Origin: Sulfitobacter noctilucae | Lineage (GTDB): Bacteria; Pseudomonadota; Alphaproteobacteria; Rhodobacterales; Rhodobacteraceae | Assembly (NCBI RefSeq): GCF_000622365.1 | Contig: NZ_JASC01000013.1 | Location: 372,001-436,000, forward strand | DNA: 64,000 nucleotides | Direction: 5' to 3' | Part shown: positions 14,257 through 23,181 of the stretch, piece after piece | Position numbering within the stretch: position 1 is the first letter of the stretch | Layout of the letters: each line of letters starts with the position of its first letter | The notes under the pieces: model-generated | Seen by the model: the letters and a program-made list of their open reading frames with translations, nothing else | What the model was told of the DNA's origin: nothing | Database searches by the model: none | Program-made: the position numbers and the translations under genes

Positions 14257-15189
14257 ATGGCCAAATCACACAATCTTAATCGGCTGGCCTATTTCGCGGC
14301 GGTGGTCGAAACCGGGTCCTTCACCAGCGCCGCAGACCGCCTCGGCGTGACCAAGGCCGTGGTCAGCAGCCAGGTGACTCAGTTGGAGCAAGAGCTCAAG
14401 GCGACGCTATTGGTGCGCAACACGCGCAAGGTCAGCGCCACCGAGGCGGGCAAGCTGTTCTATACACGCTGCGCGTCGATACTGAACGAGGCCGAAGAGG
14501 CCTTCAGCGAGCTGTCACAACTCTCGGAGCAGCCGGTAGGCACATTGCGTATGACTGCCCCGAATGATTACGGCACTGCGATTGTGGCACCCCTGGTCGC
14601 GGCGTTCCGACGCAAACACCCGGATTGTCAGGTGGAGCTCTACCTGGGGGATGAACACAGCGATCTCATGGCGGGTGATCTTGATCTGGCCATACGGGTC
14701 GGGTGGCTTCGCGACTCAACCCTGTTGGCCCGCAAGTTGGGCGGTTTCAAGCAGCTTCTTGTCGGCACGGGCGACAGCCCCGATCGTTTCGAACACATCC
14801 GACATCCCAACGATCTGGCCAATGAACCCTTCGTTGCAAATAGGGCGCTATCTGCCCCGCTACAATGGCTGTTCAAAAACGCTGCCGACGAAACGGTTAC
14901 CGTCAAATTGCAAAGCGACCTTTCCATCGACAGTGCGCCCGCGATCATGGCAGCTGTCAAGGAGGGAGCAGGTTTGGCGATTCTGCCGGACTATCTGGTA
15001 CGCGATCATCTGGCCTCAGGTGCACTGACCCATGTACTGCCCGGTTGGCATCTGCCCGAAGGGGGCATCTTCGTGGTTCTTCCTGCGTCGAAGTTCCGCG
15101 CCGCGAAGGTGTCGGTATTTACGGAAATGCTTCGGCAAGCAGAAAAGAGACGGCTCTGGGGGGTGAGCGGCCAATCGGCGACCGAATGA
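14257..15189 (+). CDS. LysR-family transcriptional regulator
   Basis: An N-terminal winged helix-turn-helix (FTSAADRLGVTKAVVSSQVTQLE) is followed by a periplasmic-binding-like effector domain, giving 310 residues in total, typical of LysR regulators. An alternative ATG at 14233 would add eight residues; neither start has a clear ribosome binding site. The gene diverges from the DsbA-like/MBL pair with about 95 bases between them, so by the usual LysR rule it probably controls that pair. The effector is unknown. Confidence 0.88.
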   Translation: MAKSHNLNRLAYFAAVVETGSFTSAADRLGVTKAVVSSQVTQLEQELKATLLVRNTRKVSATEAGKLFYTRCASILNEAEEAFSELSQLSEQPVGTLRMTAPNDYGTAIVAPLVAAFRRKHPDCQVELYLGDEHSDLMAGDLDLAIRVGWLRDSTLLARKLGGFKQLLVGTGDSPDRFEHIRHPNDLANEPFVANRALSAPLQWLFKNAADETVTVKLQSDLSIDSAPAIMAAVKEGAGLAILPDYLVRDHLASGALTHVLPGWHLPEGGIFVVLPASKFRAAKVSVFTEMLRQAEKRRLWGVSGQSATE

Positions 15190-15242
15190 CCTGACTCATC
15201 CTGAATTGTCGCGGAACTACTTTCCTCGGCCGCAGTGAACGC

Positions 15243-16268
15243 TTGAACCGATGTCTATCTGTACGATCTTTCTATGTTAATAGTGTCTCATCCAATCACC
15301 CATCGCAGCGAGCAACGACTATCTCCAATAATGAATTCCAGAAGGCTATAACGCTTCGCCACTTGCGCGTAATCGCCGCCTTGTCCGACCTTAAGCTGGT
15401 GGCGCGGGTGTCGGAGGAGCTCAATGTGACTCAACCTGCAGTCTCCAAGCAGATTGCAGAGCTGGAAAAAATTGTCGGCGTGCCGATCGTGACCCGTGAT
15501 CGGAACCGTCTATTCTTGACGGCAATAGGGCGGCGTCTGGTTGATCATGCCAAGCAAGCTCTTAATCAGCTTGATCGGGCGGCTTTTGATATCGAGGCTA
15601 TGGCGAGCGGGATTTCGGGTGCCGTTACTGTTGGTGTCGTCAGTTCGGTTGCGCCGACCCTTTTGCCCGGCACGATTGCTCTTTTCAAAAGCAGTACGCC
15701 TCAGGCAAACATTTCGGTCAAAGAGGGGCATTTCGTAGAACTTCTGCCAGAGTTACAAGGTGGCGCATTGGATTTGCTGATCGCAAGGATCTGGCAGCCT
15801 CGGGAATTGTCTGGCATTGACCAACTCAATCTTTTTGCGGAACCGATTGTTGTCATTGCAGGCCGCAATCACCCGCTGGCAGGGCAGCCTGATATCGAGT
15901 GGAGCGACGTTGTCGATTTTCCTTGGGTTATGCCGCAGGCAAATTCGGTTGCCCGAAGAGCGGTTGATGCACTCTTTGCAGAAAACGGATTGGCCCCACC
16001 TGCGAACACAATAGCCTCACTTTCTATGATGCTGAATCTGGCAATGTTAGAAGCGATTCCGGCTCTGGGGCTGATGCCGCAACGTCTTGCACAGTCCCAT
16101 GCGGCACGTGGAGACATTGTTACAATTCCACTGGACACGCGCGGATTTCTGTCCGAGGTCCGATGCTTCTGGCGAAGCGATCAGGTCGAGAGCAATCACG
16201 CATTAGGCTTTTTTCTTAAGTGCTTGCAGAAAACAACTGGGGACTTCAAAACCATTCCTTTTGGTTAA
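15243..16268 (+). CDS. LysR-family regulator of the amidase/TRAP genes (inferred target)
   Basis: The 341-residue protein has a LysR helix-turn-helix (RVSEELNVTQPAVSKQIAEL) about 55 residues in, then a substrate-binding-like domain (VGVVSSVAPTLLPGTIALF). The long N-terminal tail depends on a TTG start at 15243; no better in-frame start is visible before the DNA-binding domain, so the true start is uncertain. It lies upstream and in the same direction as the amidase-TRAP-oxidase genes, which makes it their likely regulator, by context only. Confidence 0.85.
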   Translation: MNRCLSVRSFYVNSVSSNHPSQRATTISNNEFQKAITLRHLRVIAALSDLKLVARVSEELNVTQPAVSKQIAELEKIVGVPIVTRDRNRLFLTAIGRRLVDHAKQALNQLDRAAFDIEAMASGISGAVTVGVVSSVAPTLLPGTIALFKSSTPQANISVKEGHFVELLPELQGGALDLLIARIWQPRELSGIDQLNLFAEPIVVIAGRNHPLAGQPDIEWSDVVDFPWVMPQANSVARRAVDALFAENGLAPPANTIASLSMMLNLAMLEAIPALGLMPQRLAQSHAARGDIVTIPLDTRGFLSEVRCFWRSDQVESNHALGFFLKCLQKTTGDFKTIPFG

Positions 16269-16348
16269 GGTTGCGGGTCGGTTTTTCATTATTATCGCAG
16301 CGAGCACCATATTATCATAACTTCAGTCATTTTCTTGGGAGGGATAAA

Positions 16349-16393
16349 GTGACTGAGTTAAATTTACGAGATACGTCATCGGTGCGGGGATGA
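16349..16393 (+). CDS. possible 14-codon leader ORF coupled to the amidase
   Basis: A GTG at 16349 has a strong ribosome binding site (GGGAGGGA) 4 bases upstream and opens a frame MTELNLRDTSSVRG that ends in TGA at 16391-16393. This overlaps the amidase ATG (16390) as ATGA. The amidase start has only a weak site of its own, so translation may be handed over from this leader. Alternatively it is the original amidase N-terminus separated by a frameshift. Confidence 0.35.
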   Translation: MTELNLRDTSSVRG

Positions 16394-17919
16394 GTGCAGC
16401 CGGATTGATGGCCCTCTCGGCGCGCGATGTCCTCAGACAATTTGCGGATCGTAGGCTTACGCCAACCGAATACCTTGCGGTATGTCTTGAGCGTATTTCC
16501 AAGGTAAACCCCAAGATAAATGCCCTGACAGCCATCGATGTGGACCGTGCGATCTTTGAGGCGGCGCAGGCATCCGGCCGCTGGAGCGCTGGAACCCCTA
16601 AGGGGCCGCTCGACGGGTTGCCCATTGGCGTAAAGGATCTTCAAGATACCGCAGGACTACTTACGAGCCATGGTAGCCCGCGTATGCGATCACATGTCCC
16701 CAAAAGTGATTTTCCCATGGTTGCGCGACTGCGTGAGGCCGGAGCGATCATTCTCGCCAAGACAAACGTTCCTGAATGCGGCGCTGGCGGTAACAGCCGT
16801 AATCCGGTCTGGGGTGCCACGGCAAATCCGTTTAACGCCAACCTGATCGCCGGCGGTTCTTCAGGCGGATCTGCGGCTGCGCTGGCGGCAAATCTCTTAC
16901 CTGTATGCACTGGGTCAGACACTGGCGGCTCGCTCAGATTGCCCGCGGCGCTCTGCGGGATCGTTGGGTATCGCCCATCGGTAGACGTTATTGCGCATCC
17001 GACCCGACCGCTGGGATGGTCAGGTGTTTCGGTTCTTGGCCCGATGACCCGTACCGTGGATGATCTGACATTGATCTTGAGTACGTCACATGGATACCAC
17101 CCTGACGATCCGTTATCGGCACAGTCCGCGCAGACCCGGTTTATGACCTTGCCCGACGTCGACCTTAGTACCTTGCGGGTCGGTTACAGTGAGGATTTCG
17201 GTGGCGCGCCAGTTGACCCGGTAATTCGGGAAACCTTCCGCAATCGGATCGAGAAGATTGCACCCTACGTTCAAGACTGCCGCCCGGTTAACCTTGATCT
17301 TGGAAAGATGGACCGATGCTTTGACATCCTGCGTGCCGAAAGCTTTCTCGCCGCCTTCGGTGAAGTTACGAAAACAGAGCCCACAGCTTTTGGTTCGGAT
17401 ATTCAAACGAATGTTGAGTTGGGCTGGTCCATGTCTTTGGCTGATCGGGCATGGGCGCATGCCGAGCAAACGCGCATTCTGCGCAGCTTCAACGCGCTGA
17501 TGCTGGATTTTGATGTTATCCTTCTGCCCACTGCACCGGTATCCCCATTCCCTTGGCCCCAGGGGCATGCAGTAGAGATCGAGGGGCAGAGCATGGACAT
17601 CTATTACCGTTGGTTGGCCCTGACCTATCGGGGTTCACTGGCAGGCGGCCCATCGATCACCCTGCCCTGTGGACGCGACCCCCATGGCATGCCCTTCGGA
17701 CTTCAGGTTCTGGGCGCTGTCCGTAGCGACGAAGCGCTTCTGGCTGCGGCGAAATCGCTGGAAGCACTCTTTGCGGGGCATCCGGACATGGCGCGGCCCT
17801 GCCCTGATATGACAAGCCTCACACCGTCAGACATACCTTTACGTTCAATCGTAACACACCCGCCGATCATGGATCGAAATATTCAATCCAAGACGGCACC
17901 CCTCGGAACGGCAGTTTAG
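16390..17919 (+). CDS. amidase-signature hydrolase
   Basis: The 509-residue enzyme shows the Ser-cisSer-Lys triad of the amidase signature family: Lys82 in GVKD, Ser157 in GGSSGGS and Ser181 in GSDTGGSLR, with spacings matching the family. It hydrolyses a C-N amide bond in the cytoplasm. The natural substrate is unknown. It is too divergent in context for GatA, since no gatB/gatC neighbours occur. The gene is followed after 4 bases by a TRAP permease, so amide or carboxylate uptake and hydrolysis are probably linked. Confidence 0.88.
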   Translation: MSAAGLMALSARDVLRQFADRRLTPTEYLAVCLERISKVNPKINALTAIDVDRAIFEAAQASGRWSAGTPKGPLDGLPIGVKDLQDTAGLLTSHGSPRMRSHVPKSDFPMVARLREAGAIILAKTNVPECGAGGNSRNPVWGATANPFNANLIAGGSSGGSAAALAANLLPVCTGSDTGGSLRLPAALCGIVGYRPSVDVIAHPTRPLGWSGVSVLGPMTRTVDDLTLILSTSHGYHPDDPLSAQSAQTRFMTLPDVDLSTLRVGYSEDFGGAPVDPVIRETFRNRIEKIAPYVQDCRPVNLDLGKMDRCFDILRAESFLAAFGEVTKTEPTAFGSDIQTNVELGWSMSLADRAWAHAEQTRILRSFNALMLDFDVILLPTAPVSPFPWPQGHAVEIEGQSMDIYYRWLALTYRGSLAGGPSITLPCGRDPHGMPFGLQVLGAVRSDEALLAAAKSLEALFAGHPDMARPCPDMTSLTPSDIPLRSIVTHPPIMDRNIQSKTAPLGTAV

Positions 17920-17923
17920 CATT

Positions 17924-19207
17924 ATGTACTTTATTCCGATCATCTTCATTCTCTTGCTTATTAGCGGCACTGCCTTTGCCTATCTCATGGGTGCGGTATC
18001 CGTTCTTACATTTGTCGCAGTCGATAAAGCGCAGTTTTTATCCATCCTGCCGCAGCGTATTTTTGCCCAACTTGATGTCTTCGCCTTTATGGCAATGCCG
18101 CTGTTCATTCTGACCGCCGAGATCATGAGCCGCGCAGGCGTCACCCGCAGCCTGATCGATTTTGCCATGTCCATTGTCGGCCGGTTTCGCGGTGGATTGG
18201 GCCATGTGAACATTCTGACCAGCGTATTCTTTGCGGGCATCTCGGGGTCGGCCATCGCGGATAGCGCAGCATTGTCGCGCACATTTGTGCCGGAAATGAA
18301 AGCACGCGGTTATGATCCCTATTATGCAGGCGCAATCACAGCGGCCTCTTCAATGATCGGACCGATCATTCCACCATCGATCATTATGATTATTTATGGC
18401 GGCCTGACTGGTGCCTCGGTTGCGGCACTGTTTATCGCGGGGGTCATACCTGGTCTGGTGTTGGCTGTATCGCTCATGGTGTTGAACGCGATCATTGCGC
18501 ATATCAAGGGACATCCGGGTGGTGCCTCTGACGATCTACCGCGCTTTCTGCCCAGCTTGTTGAACGCGGCACCGGCCCTGTGCCTGCCCATTGTGATCCT
18601 TGGCTCGCTTGTCTTTGGATTGGCAACGCCCACCGAAGGGTCGGCGATCGCGGTCGTCTTCGCGCTACTGGCGGGCCAGTTCTACAAAGGGCTGAACTGG
18701 CGCATGATCTTTGACGCGGTCGAGGCTACGGCAAAGATGACTGGCACGATCTTTATCATTCTGGCAGCGATTTCGGTGTTGGGCTATCTGGCAGGCCAGT
18801 TGGGCTGGTCCAGTGCGCTGGCCAACTGGGTAGAATCCTTCGGGCTGACCGGTACAAAATACCTGTTCTTCCTTGTGGGCATCTTCTTGATCGCAGGCAT
18901 GTTCATGGATACCCCCGTGGCCCTGACCCTGCTGATCCCGTTGTTCGCCCCCCAAGCGATGGAGCAAGGCATCAGCCCGATCCACCTTGGCATCGTGCTG
19001 TGCTTCAACCTCTGTGTCGGCCTGATCACGCCCCCACTGGGCAAATGCCTTGTGGTCGTATCAGCGCTGACCAACCTCAATTACTGGCGGCTGGCCTATG
19101 CGGTGCTGCCCTTCATTCTTGTTCAGGTGCTGCTATTGCTGGCGCTGGTCTACTGGCCGGCACTCAGCCTCACACCGCCGCGCCTGTTCGGATTTTCTGT
19201 GAATTAA
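17924..19207 (+). CDS. dctM: TRAP transporter large (12-TM) permease subunit
   Basis: A 427-residue polytopic membrane protein of DctM type. It has many hydrophobic segments, the ITAASSMIGPIIPPSIIMI motif and a C-terminal GLITPPLGKCLVVVSAL segment typical of TRAP large subunits. It couples solute import to a sodium or proton gradient. It starts 4 bases after the amidase stop, without a clear ribosome binding site of its own, suggesting coupling. The order permease-binding protein-small permease (M-P-Q) is unlike the common P-Q-M order. Confidence 0.93.
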   Translation: MYFIPIIFILLLISGTAFAYLMGAVSVLTFVAVDKAQFLSILPQRIFAQLDVFAFMAMPLFILTAEIMSRAGVTRSLIDFAMSIVGRFRGGLGHVNILTSVFFAGISGSAIADSAALSRTFVPEMKARGYDPYYAGAITAASSMIGPIIPPSIIMIIYGGLTGASVAALFIAGVIPGLVLAVSLMVLNAIIAHIKGHPGGASDDLPRFLPSLLNAAPALCLPIVILGSLVFGLATPTEGSAIAVVFALLAGQFYKGLNWRMIFDAVEATAKMTGTIFIILAAISVLGYLAGQLGWSSALANWVESFGLTGTKYLFFLVGIFLIAGMFMDTPVALTLLIPLFAPQAMEQGISPIHLGIVLCFNLCVGLITPPLGKCLVVVSALTNLNYWRLAYAVLPFILVQVLLLLALVYWPALSLTPPRLFGFSVN

Positions 19208-19230
19208 CTAAACCAAAGGGAGGAATACCA

Positions 19231-20205
19231 ATGAAACTCAAGGCACTTACACTGGCGACACTGCTTGCCATGGCCACATCTGCATCCGCAGAGGTCAAAA
19301 TCGCATTAGACGGAAAACCTGATCTCGAACAATCAGGGTCCTACAACTGGTCCTATGCCTTTGCCAAGGCGCTGAACGAAGGTGGCATGGAGACACGTGA
19401 AATGCCACGTGGTTCCGTCGGCAACGAAGCCGAGAAATTCGATCAGGTCTCAACCGGCCTGCTGGAAATCTCGATGTCCGACGTGCGCGCCGTCGCACAG
19501 GTCGAACCATTCATCTACGGCATCCGTTTGCCCTATGTCTTCGACAACATTGAACATATGGATCGGGCGTTGGCTGCTGGGGATGTTTACACCCGTGTCA
19601 ACGAAAGCCTCGCTGCGCAAGACGCGATCCTGCTAGCGCTGGCCCCGCTTGGACCAGCCTCGGGTGTGATCACCACAACCCAAGCCGTGCGGTCGCCAGC
19701 CGACATGTCCAGCCTGCGCATGCGGGCCTTGGATGATGCACAAATCGCGATGTATGAGGCATGGGGCTCAAGCGGTACGATCGTGCCTTGGGGCGAAGTG
19801 CCTGCCGGTCTGCAAACCGGCGTGATTGACGGCTATCTGAATTCGCCCTTCGTACCTGTGATGTTTGGCCAGACCGACTTCGTCAAAAACTTTGCCACGG
19901 CTGATGTAATCTGGCCATTGCGCGCCGTCATTGCGTCAAAAGACTGGTACGATGGTTTGTCCGATGTGGACCGTGCGACTGTGGATGCTGCTGTTGTGAC
20001 CGCAGACACTGCAGCACGTGCTTGGCTGAGCGAAGCAGCCGAAAATGGCCTGACAGCGCTTGAGGAAAAGGGCGTGACAGTTCAGCGCCTGACGTCAGAA
20101 GAACGTGCCGTATTCCGCGAGGCTTCCTTGCCTGTGTACAATACGGACCTGATGTCGGCAGAAGACACCGCGCTGTGGAAAAAACTGTCTGACGAGAACC
20201 GCTAA
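19231..20205 (+). CDS. dctP: TRAP transporter solute-binding protein (DctP family)
   Basis: The 324-residue periplasmic protein begins with a signal peptide (cleavage near ATSASA-EV) and has the DctP fold pattern: an early EKFDQVSTG segment, RMRALDDAQIAMYEAWG and VPAGLQTGVIDG. The ATG at 19231 is chosen because GGGAGGAA lies upstream and the signal peptide begins there. It captures the solute, probably a carboxylate, for the DctM/DctQ permease. A strong hairpin just beyond its stop may raise its transcript level over the permease genes. Confidence 0.93.
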   Translation: MKLKALTLATLLAMATSASAEVKIALDGKPDLEQSGSYNWSYAFAKALNEGGMETREMPRGSVGNEAEKFDQVSTGLLEISMSDVRAVAQVEPFIYGIRLPYVFDNIEHMDRALAAGDVYTRVNESLAAQDAILLALAPLGPASGVITTTQAVRSPADMSSLRMRALDDAQIAMYEAWGSSGTIVPWGEVPAGLQTGVIDGYLNSPFVPVMFGQTDFVKNFATADVIWPLRAVIASKDWYDGLSDVDRATVDAAVVTADTAARAWLSEAAENGLTALEEKGVTVQRLTSEERAVFREASLPVYNTDLMSAEDTALWKKLSDENR

Positions 20206-20210
20206 TACAA

Positions 20211-20241
20211 CGGGCGGGGCGCTATACCTGCGCCCCGCCCG
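20211..20241 (+). repeat. strong intercistronic hairpin between dctP and dctQ
   Basis: A perfect 12-bp inverted repeat (20211-20222 with 20230-20241, GC-rich, 7-base loop) lies right after the binding-protein stop. No T-run follows, so it is more likely an mRNA-stabilising or partial-attenuation hairpin of the kind that allows excess binding protein over permease. Confidence 0.7.
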
Positions 20242-20262
20242 ATCCAATACCGGAGATTGAGA

Positions 20263-20790
20263 ATGCGCCATTTCATCATCAGCATCAGTGATCGTTTGCA
20301 TCATCTAATGCGCCGCGTTTCCGTGTTTGCGGTATGCCTGATGTTCCTTACGGTGGTTGTGCAAATTATTGCGCGGTATGTGTTTTCGTCCCCGCCTGTC
20401 TGGACGGAAGATGTCGCCCGCTATGCGATGGTCTGGACCGGATTGATGGGGGCTACGCTGTCGTTCAAAACTCAATCCGATGCGGTTTTGATGGAAAGCG
20501 TGTTTCCAAAGCCACCGCATGCTCTGGCGGTCTTTTCAAAAGCCATCCAAAGTGCCGCGGTTCTTACCTTTATCCTACCCGTGATCTATTTTTGCTTCAT
20601 CGGACTAAGGGGCGGTTTTGCAAAGGGATACCTTGCGCGGCAATCTGGTCTGACGGCAGATACCCTCGGGATCCCGATGGTATGGATTTCCGTGGCCGTG
20701 CCGATCTCTATGATCATCATTTTGCTGCACCTCTTTGCCAGATGGGCTGGTGATGAAACCGCAGAGCCCGCCAATACACAACTGGATTAA
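20263..20790 (+). CDS. dctQ: TRAP transporter small (4-TM) permease subunit
   Basis: The 175-residue protein has four hydrophobic segments and the DctQ signature region (QIIARYVFSSPPVWTEDVARYAMVW). It pairs with DctM in the inner membrane. ATG 20263 is chosen over a TTG two codons earlier because CGGAGA lies 7 bases upstream. It belongs to the amidase-TRAP-oxidase transcript. Confidence 0.9.
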   Translation: MRHFIISISDRLHHLMRRVSVFAVCLMFLTVVVQIIARYVFSSPPVWTEDVARYAMVWTGLMGATLSFKTQSDAVLMESVFPKPPHALAVFSKAIQSAAVLTFILPVIYFCFIGLRGGFAKGYLARQSGLTADTLGIPMVWISVAVPISMIIILLHLFARWAGDETAEPANTQLD

Positions 20791-20858
20791 GCGGCACGGA
20801 TAGGAAGACGACCGCGCGCGGAACGCGCCCAAATCTGATGGAAACCAAGGACACCAAT

Positions 20859-22286
20859 ATGACTACGGACCACACCGATCTTGCACTTCCTGCCTTGAAG
20901 GAAATGCTGGGCGAGCGGCTTTCAACTGGCGAGTCCATCCTCGAACTTCATAGTCATGATGAGGCGTATTCCGAACCTGCCCTACCGGATGCTGTAGCCT
21001 TTCCTGAGACCACCCAAGAGGTGAGCGAGATCATGAAGATATGTTCCCGCTACGGTGTTCCGGTCGTGCCTTTCGGTATCGGTACCTCGCTTGAAGGTCA
21101 CGTGATTCCAATTCACGGGGGTATTAGTGTGGATACCAGCCGCATGAACAAGATTTTGGAAATTCACGAAAGCGATCTGGATGCAGTCGTTCAGCCGGGT
21201 GTGTCGCGATCAAAGCTCAACGAGGAACTGCGCGCGACCGGGCTGATGTTCACTGTGGACCCTGGCGCGGATGCAACACTTGGTGGCATGGCCGCCACGC
21301 GGGCGTCCGGCACCAATACAGTGCGCTATGGCACCATGCGCGAGAATGTTCTGGCACTCGAAGTTGTGCTACCGGATGGCACAATCATCCAAACCGGCTC
21401 GCGCGCCCGCAAATCCTCGGCTGGATATGATTTGACGCATTTGTTTGTCGGCTCTGAGGGCACGCTTGGTATCATCACGCAGTTGACGGTACGACTGTTC
21501 GGACAGCCCGACACAATTCTCGCGGCAACCTGTTCGTTCGAGACTGTCGATAACGCGGTGAATTCTGTGATTATGGCGATCCAGATGGGTATCCCGATGG
21601 CGAGGATAGAATTGCTGGACGAAGTTCAAATGGAAGGGATGAACATATTTAATCCCGACCTGAACCTGCCAGAAAAACCACATCTGTTCCTTGAGTTTCA
21701 TGGGTCGCAAGCCGGTGTAAAGGAACAGGTTGAACTGTTTGAAAGCGTTGCCGAAGAATTTGACGTGGGCGGCTTTCAGTGGGCAACCAAAGCCGAAGAT
21801 CGCAATTGGCTGTGGACCGCACGTCACAACGCTTACTATGCTGGAAAATCCCTTAAAAAGGGCTGCGAGGGGCTCATCACCGATTGCTGTGTGCCGATTT
21901 CAGCTTTGGCCGACTGTATGGCAAGGTCCAAGGAACTGGTCGCAGAGTCTGGGTTGATTGCCCCGATTGTGGGCCATGTCGGGGATGGCAATTTCCACCT
22001 TATGATCCTGTTCGACCCGAATGTTCCCGACGAACTTGCTACGGCAAAATCACTGGCCGCAAAGGTGAACCATGTCGCTTTGTCATATGGCGGCACAGTC
22101 ACGGGAGAGCACGGCGTCGGCACCGGTAAGAAGAGCTATATGGCTAAGGAGCACGGTGCGGCTTACGGGCTCATGGCGGTCCTGAAGCGGGCGGTTGATC
22201 CAGAAAACATCATGAACCCCGGCAAAACTGTCGAGGTTACTGACGCAGAGCCGGGCCTTTTTCCATCAGAGTTTCGCGATCCTTAA
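20859..22286 (+). CDS. FAD-linked oxidase (GlcD / D-2-hydroxyacid dehydrogenase type)
   Basis: A flavoprotein of about 475 residues with an N-terminal PCMH-type FAD domain (PVVPFGIGTSLEGH near residue 75) and a C-terminal FAD-linked oxidase domain ending in GEHGVG. This is the architecture of glycolate oxidase GlcD and D-lactate dehydrogenase. ATG 20859 has AAGGA 8 bases upstream; an ATG at 20838 would add seven residues. Oxidation of a 2-hydroxy acid imported or released by the upstream TRAP and amidase is a reasonable inference. The exact substrate is unknown and no glcE/glcF partner is adjacent. Confidence 0.88.
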   Translation: MTTDHTDLALPALKEMLGERLSTGESILELHSHDEAYSEPALPDAVAFPETTQEVSEIMKICSRYGVPVVPFGIGTSLEGHVIPIHGGISVDTSRMNKILEIHESDLDAVVQPGVSRSKLNEELRATGLMFTVDPGADATLGGMAATRASGTNTVRYGTMRENVLALEVVLPDGTIIQTGSRARKSSAGYDLTHLFVGSEGTLGIITQLTVRLFGQPDTILAATCSFETVDNAVNSVIMAIQMGIPMARIELLDEVQMEGMNIFNPDLNLPEKPHLFLEFHGSQAGVKEQVELFESVAEEFDVGGFQWATKAEDRNWLWTARHNAYYAGKSLKKGCEGLITDCCVPISALADCMARSKELVAESGLIAPIVGHVGDGNFHLMILFDPNVPDELATAKSLAAKVNHVALSYGGTVTGEHGVGTGKKSYMAKEHGAAYGLMAVLKRAVDPENIMNPGKTVEVTDAEPGLFPSEFRDP

Positions 22287-22477
22287 CGGTGAGGAGGTGT
22301 CCAACGGCATAGCGGGCGGCGGTCAAATCCCGTGCGCAGAGTCGAAGACGCTAGACAGTTCGTTTGGACTTAACACATCGCCCTTGCTCATAGATAGCTG
22401 CCAGAAGATCGCTCCGTCGGGTTCCTTGCTCGGCGCGTTGATACTGCCACATGCAATTTCATCCTCGAGAGTGTTGC

Positions 22478-22780
22478 ATGACCCTTTTGGCCGATCCAGA
22501 TATCAACTATCTTTGAGCGTCGCTACAGAACGACGGCGCCCGTTCAGCTTGGCAATCGCCCGCTGCCGGAGTTGGCCGAGGAGTTGATCGGAGCTGCGGG
22601 TGAAACGTCCGGCCTCGCGCTCGCAGAAAAAACCCTATCTCGGTTCGAGTCCCTTGGCGATGATCAGAAGCGAGAATTCTTCCGACAAATCGCGACTGCG
22701 ATGGATATCACCCCCATGCCGTGAGGAAAACGCTCGATACATATGAACACGATCCATCGGAAAATACCTATCGAGCTTTA
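22478..22780 (+). pseudogene. malonyl-CoA decarboxylase-like N-terminal remnant
   Basis: In shifted frames this stretch reads TIFERRYRTTAPVQ, then ELIGAAGETSGLALAEKTL and LGDDQKREFFRQIATAMDI. After a TGA the frame changes to TLDTYEHDPSENTYRALRR. These are the kinds of segment found at the N-terminus of malonyl-CoA decarboxylase (SGLALA and PS...AL.R patterns, from memory). The catalytic C-terminal domain is absent, so it is a decayed fragment. It follows the FAD oxidase gene in the same direction. Confidence 0.45.
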
Positions 22781-23181
22781 CGGCGCTATGGGAAAAAAAC
22801 TTGGTTAATAGGCACCCGAATGACAGCTTTCAACTTTTCATCAAGGATGACATGCACCCGCAGCGAAAGTCCGCTTTCCGCCCTTCTTTCGTTAGGTCTC
22901 CCTGATCAAGCAGATCGCTGACGGTCTTTTCGATGCGAACAACAACACTAACAATAACCCCCGTTTTTTGAAGTGCGTTTTCTCAACCTCGGCCCCCTTT
23001 ATATGAGAAACTAAAGCTGTCTTGGTCTCGCCCAGCGCCTGACTGCCTGACAATAGGCCTTGGCCATGTGTCATGCCCTGATCTGTGGCGCTTTGTGCTG
23101 ACTATGAAGTGGGTTTCAGCTTTTGGCAGACACCCTGCCACCACTTCTTAAACGTCAATGTCAGTAACGGAGAACATCACT
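22781..23181. other. about 400 bp without a recognisable gene
   Basis: Short open frames here have no start signals or recognisable motifs. The stretch separates the decayed malonyl-CoA-decarboxylase-like fragment from the serine recombinase and probably contains recombinase target DNA, but no clear inverted repeats were identified by eye. Confidence 0.3.

Noticed and set aside
16390..17919. The amidase as GatA of tRNA amidotransferase
   Set aside because: No gatB or gatC neighbours occur, and its place in a TRAP operon on an island fits a catabolic amidase.
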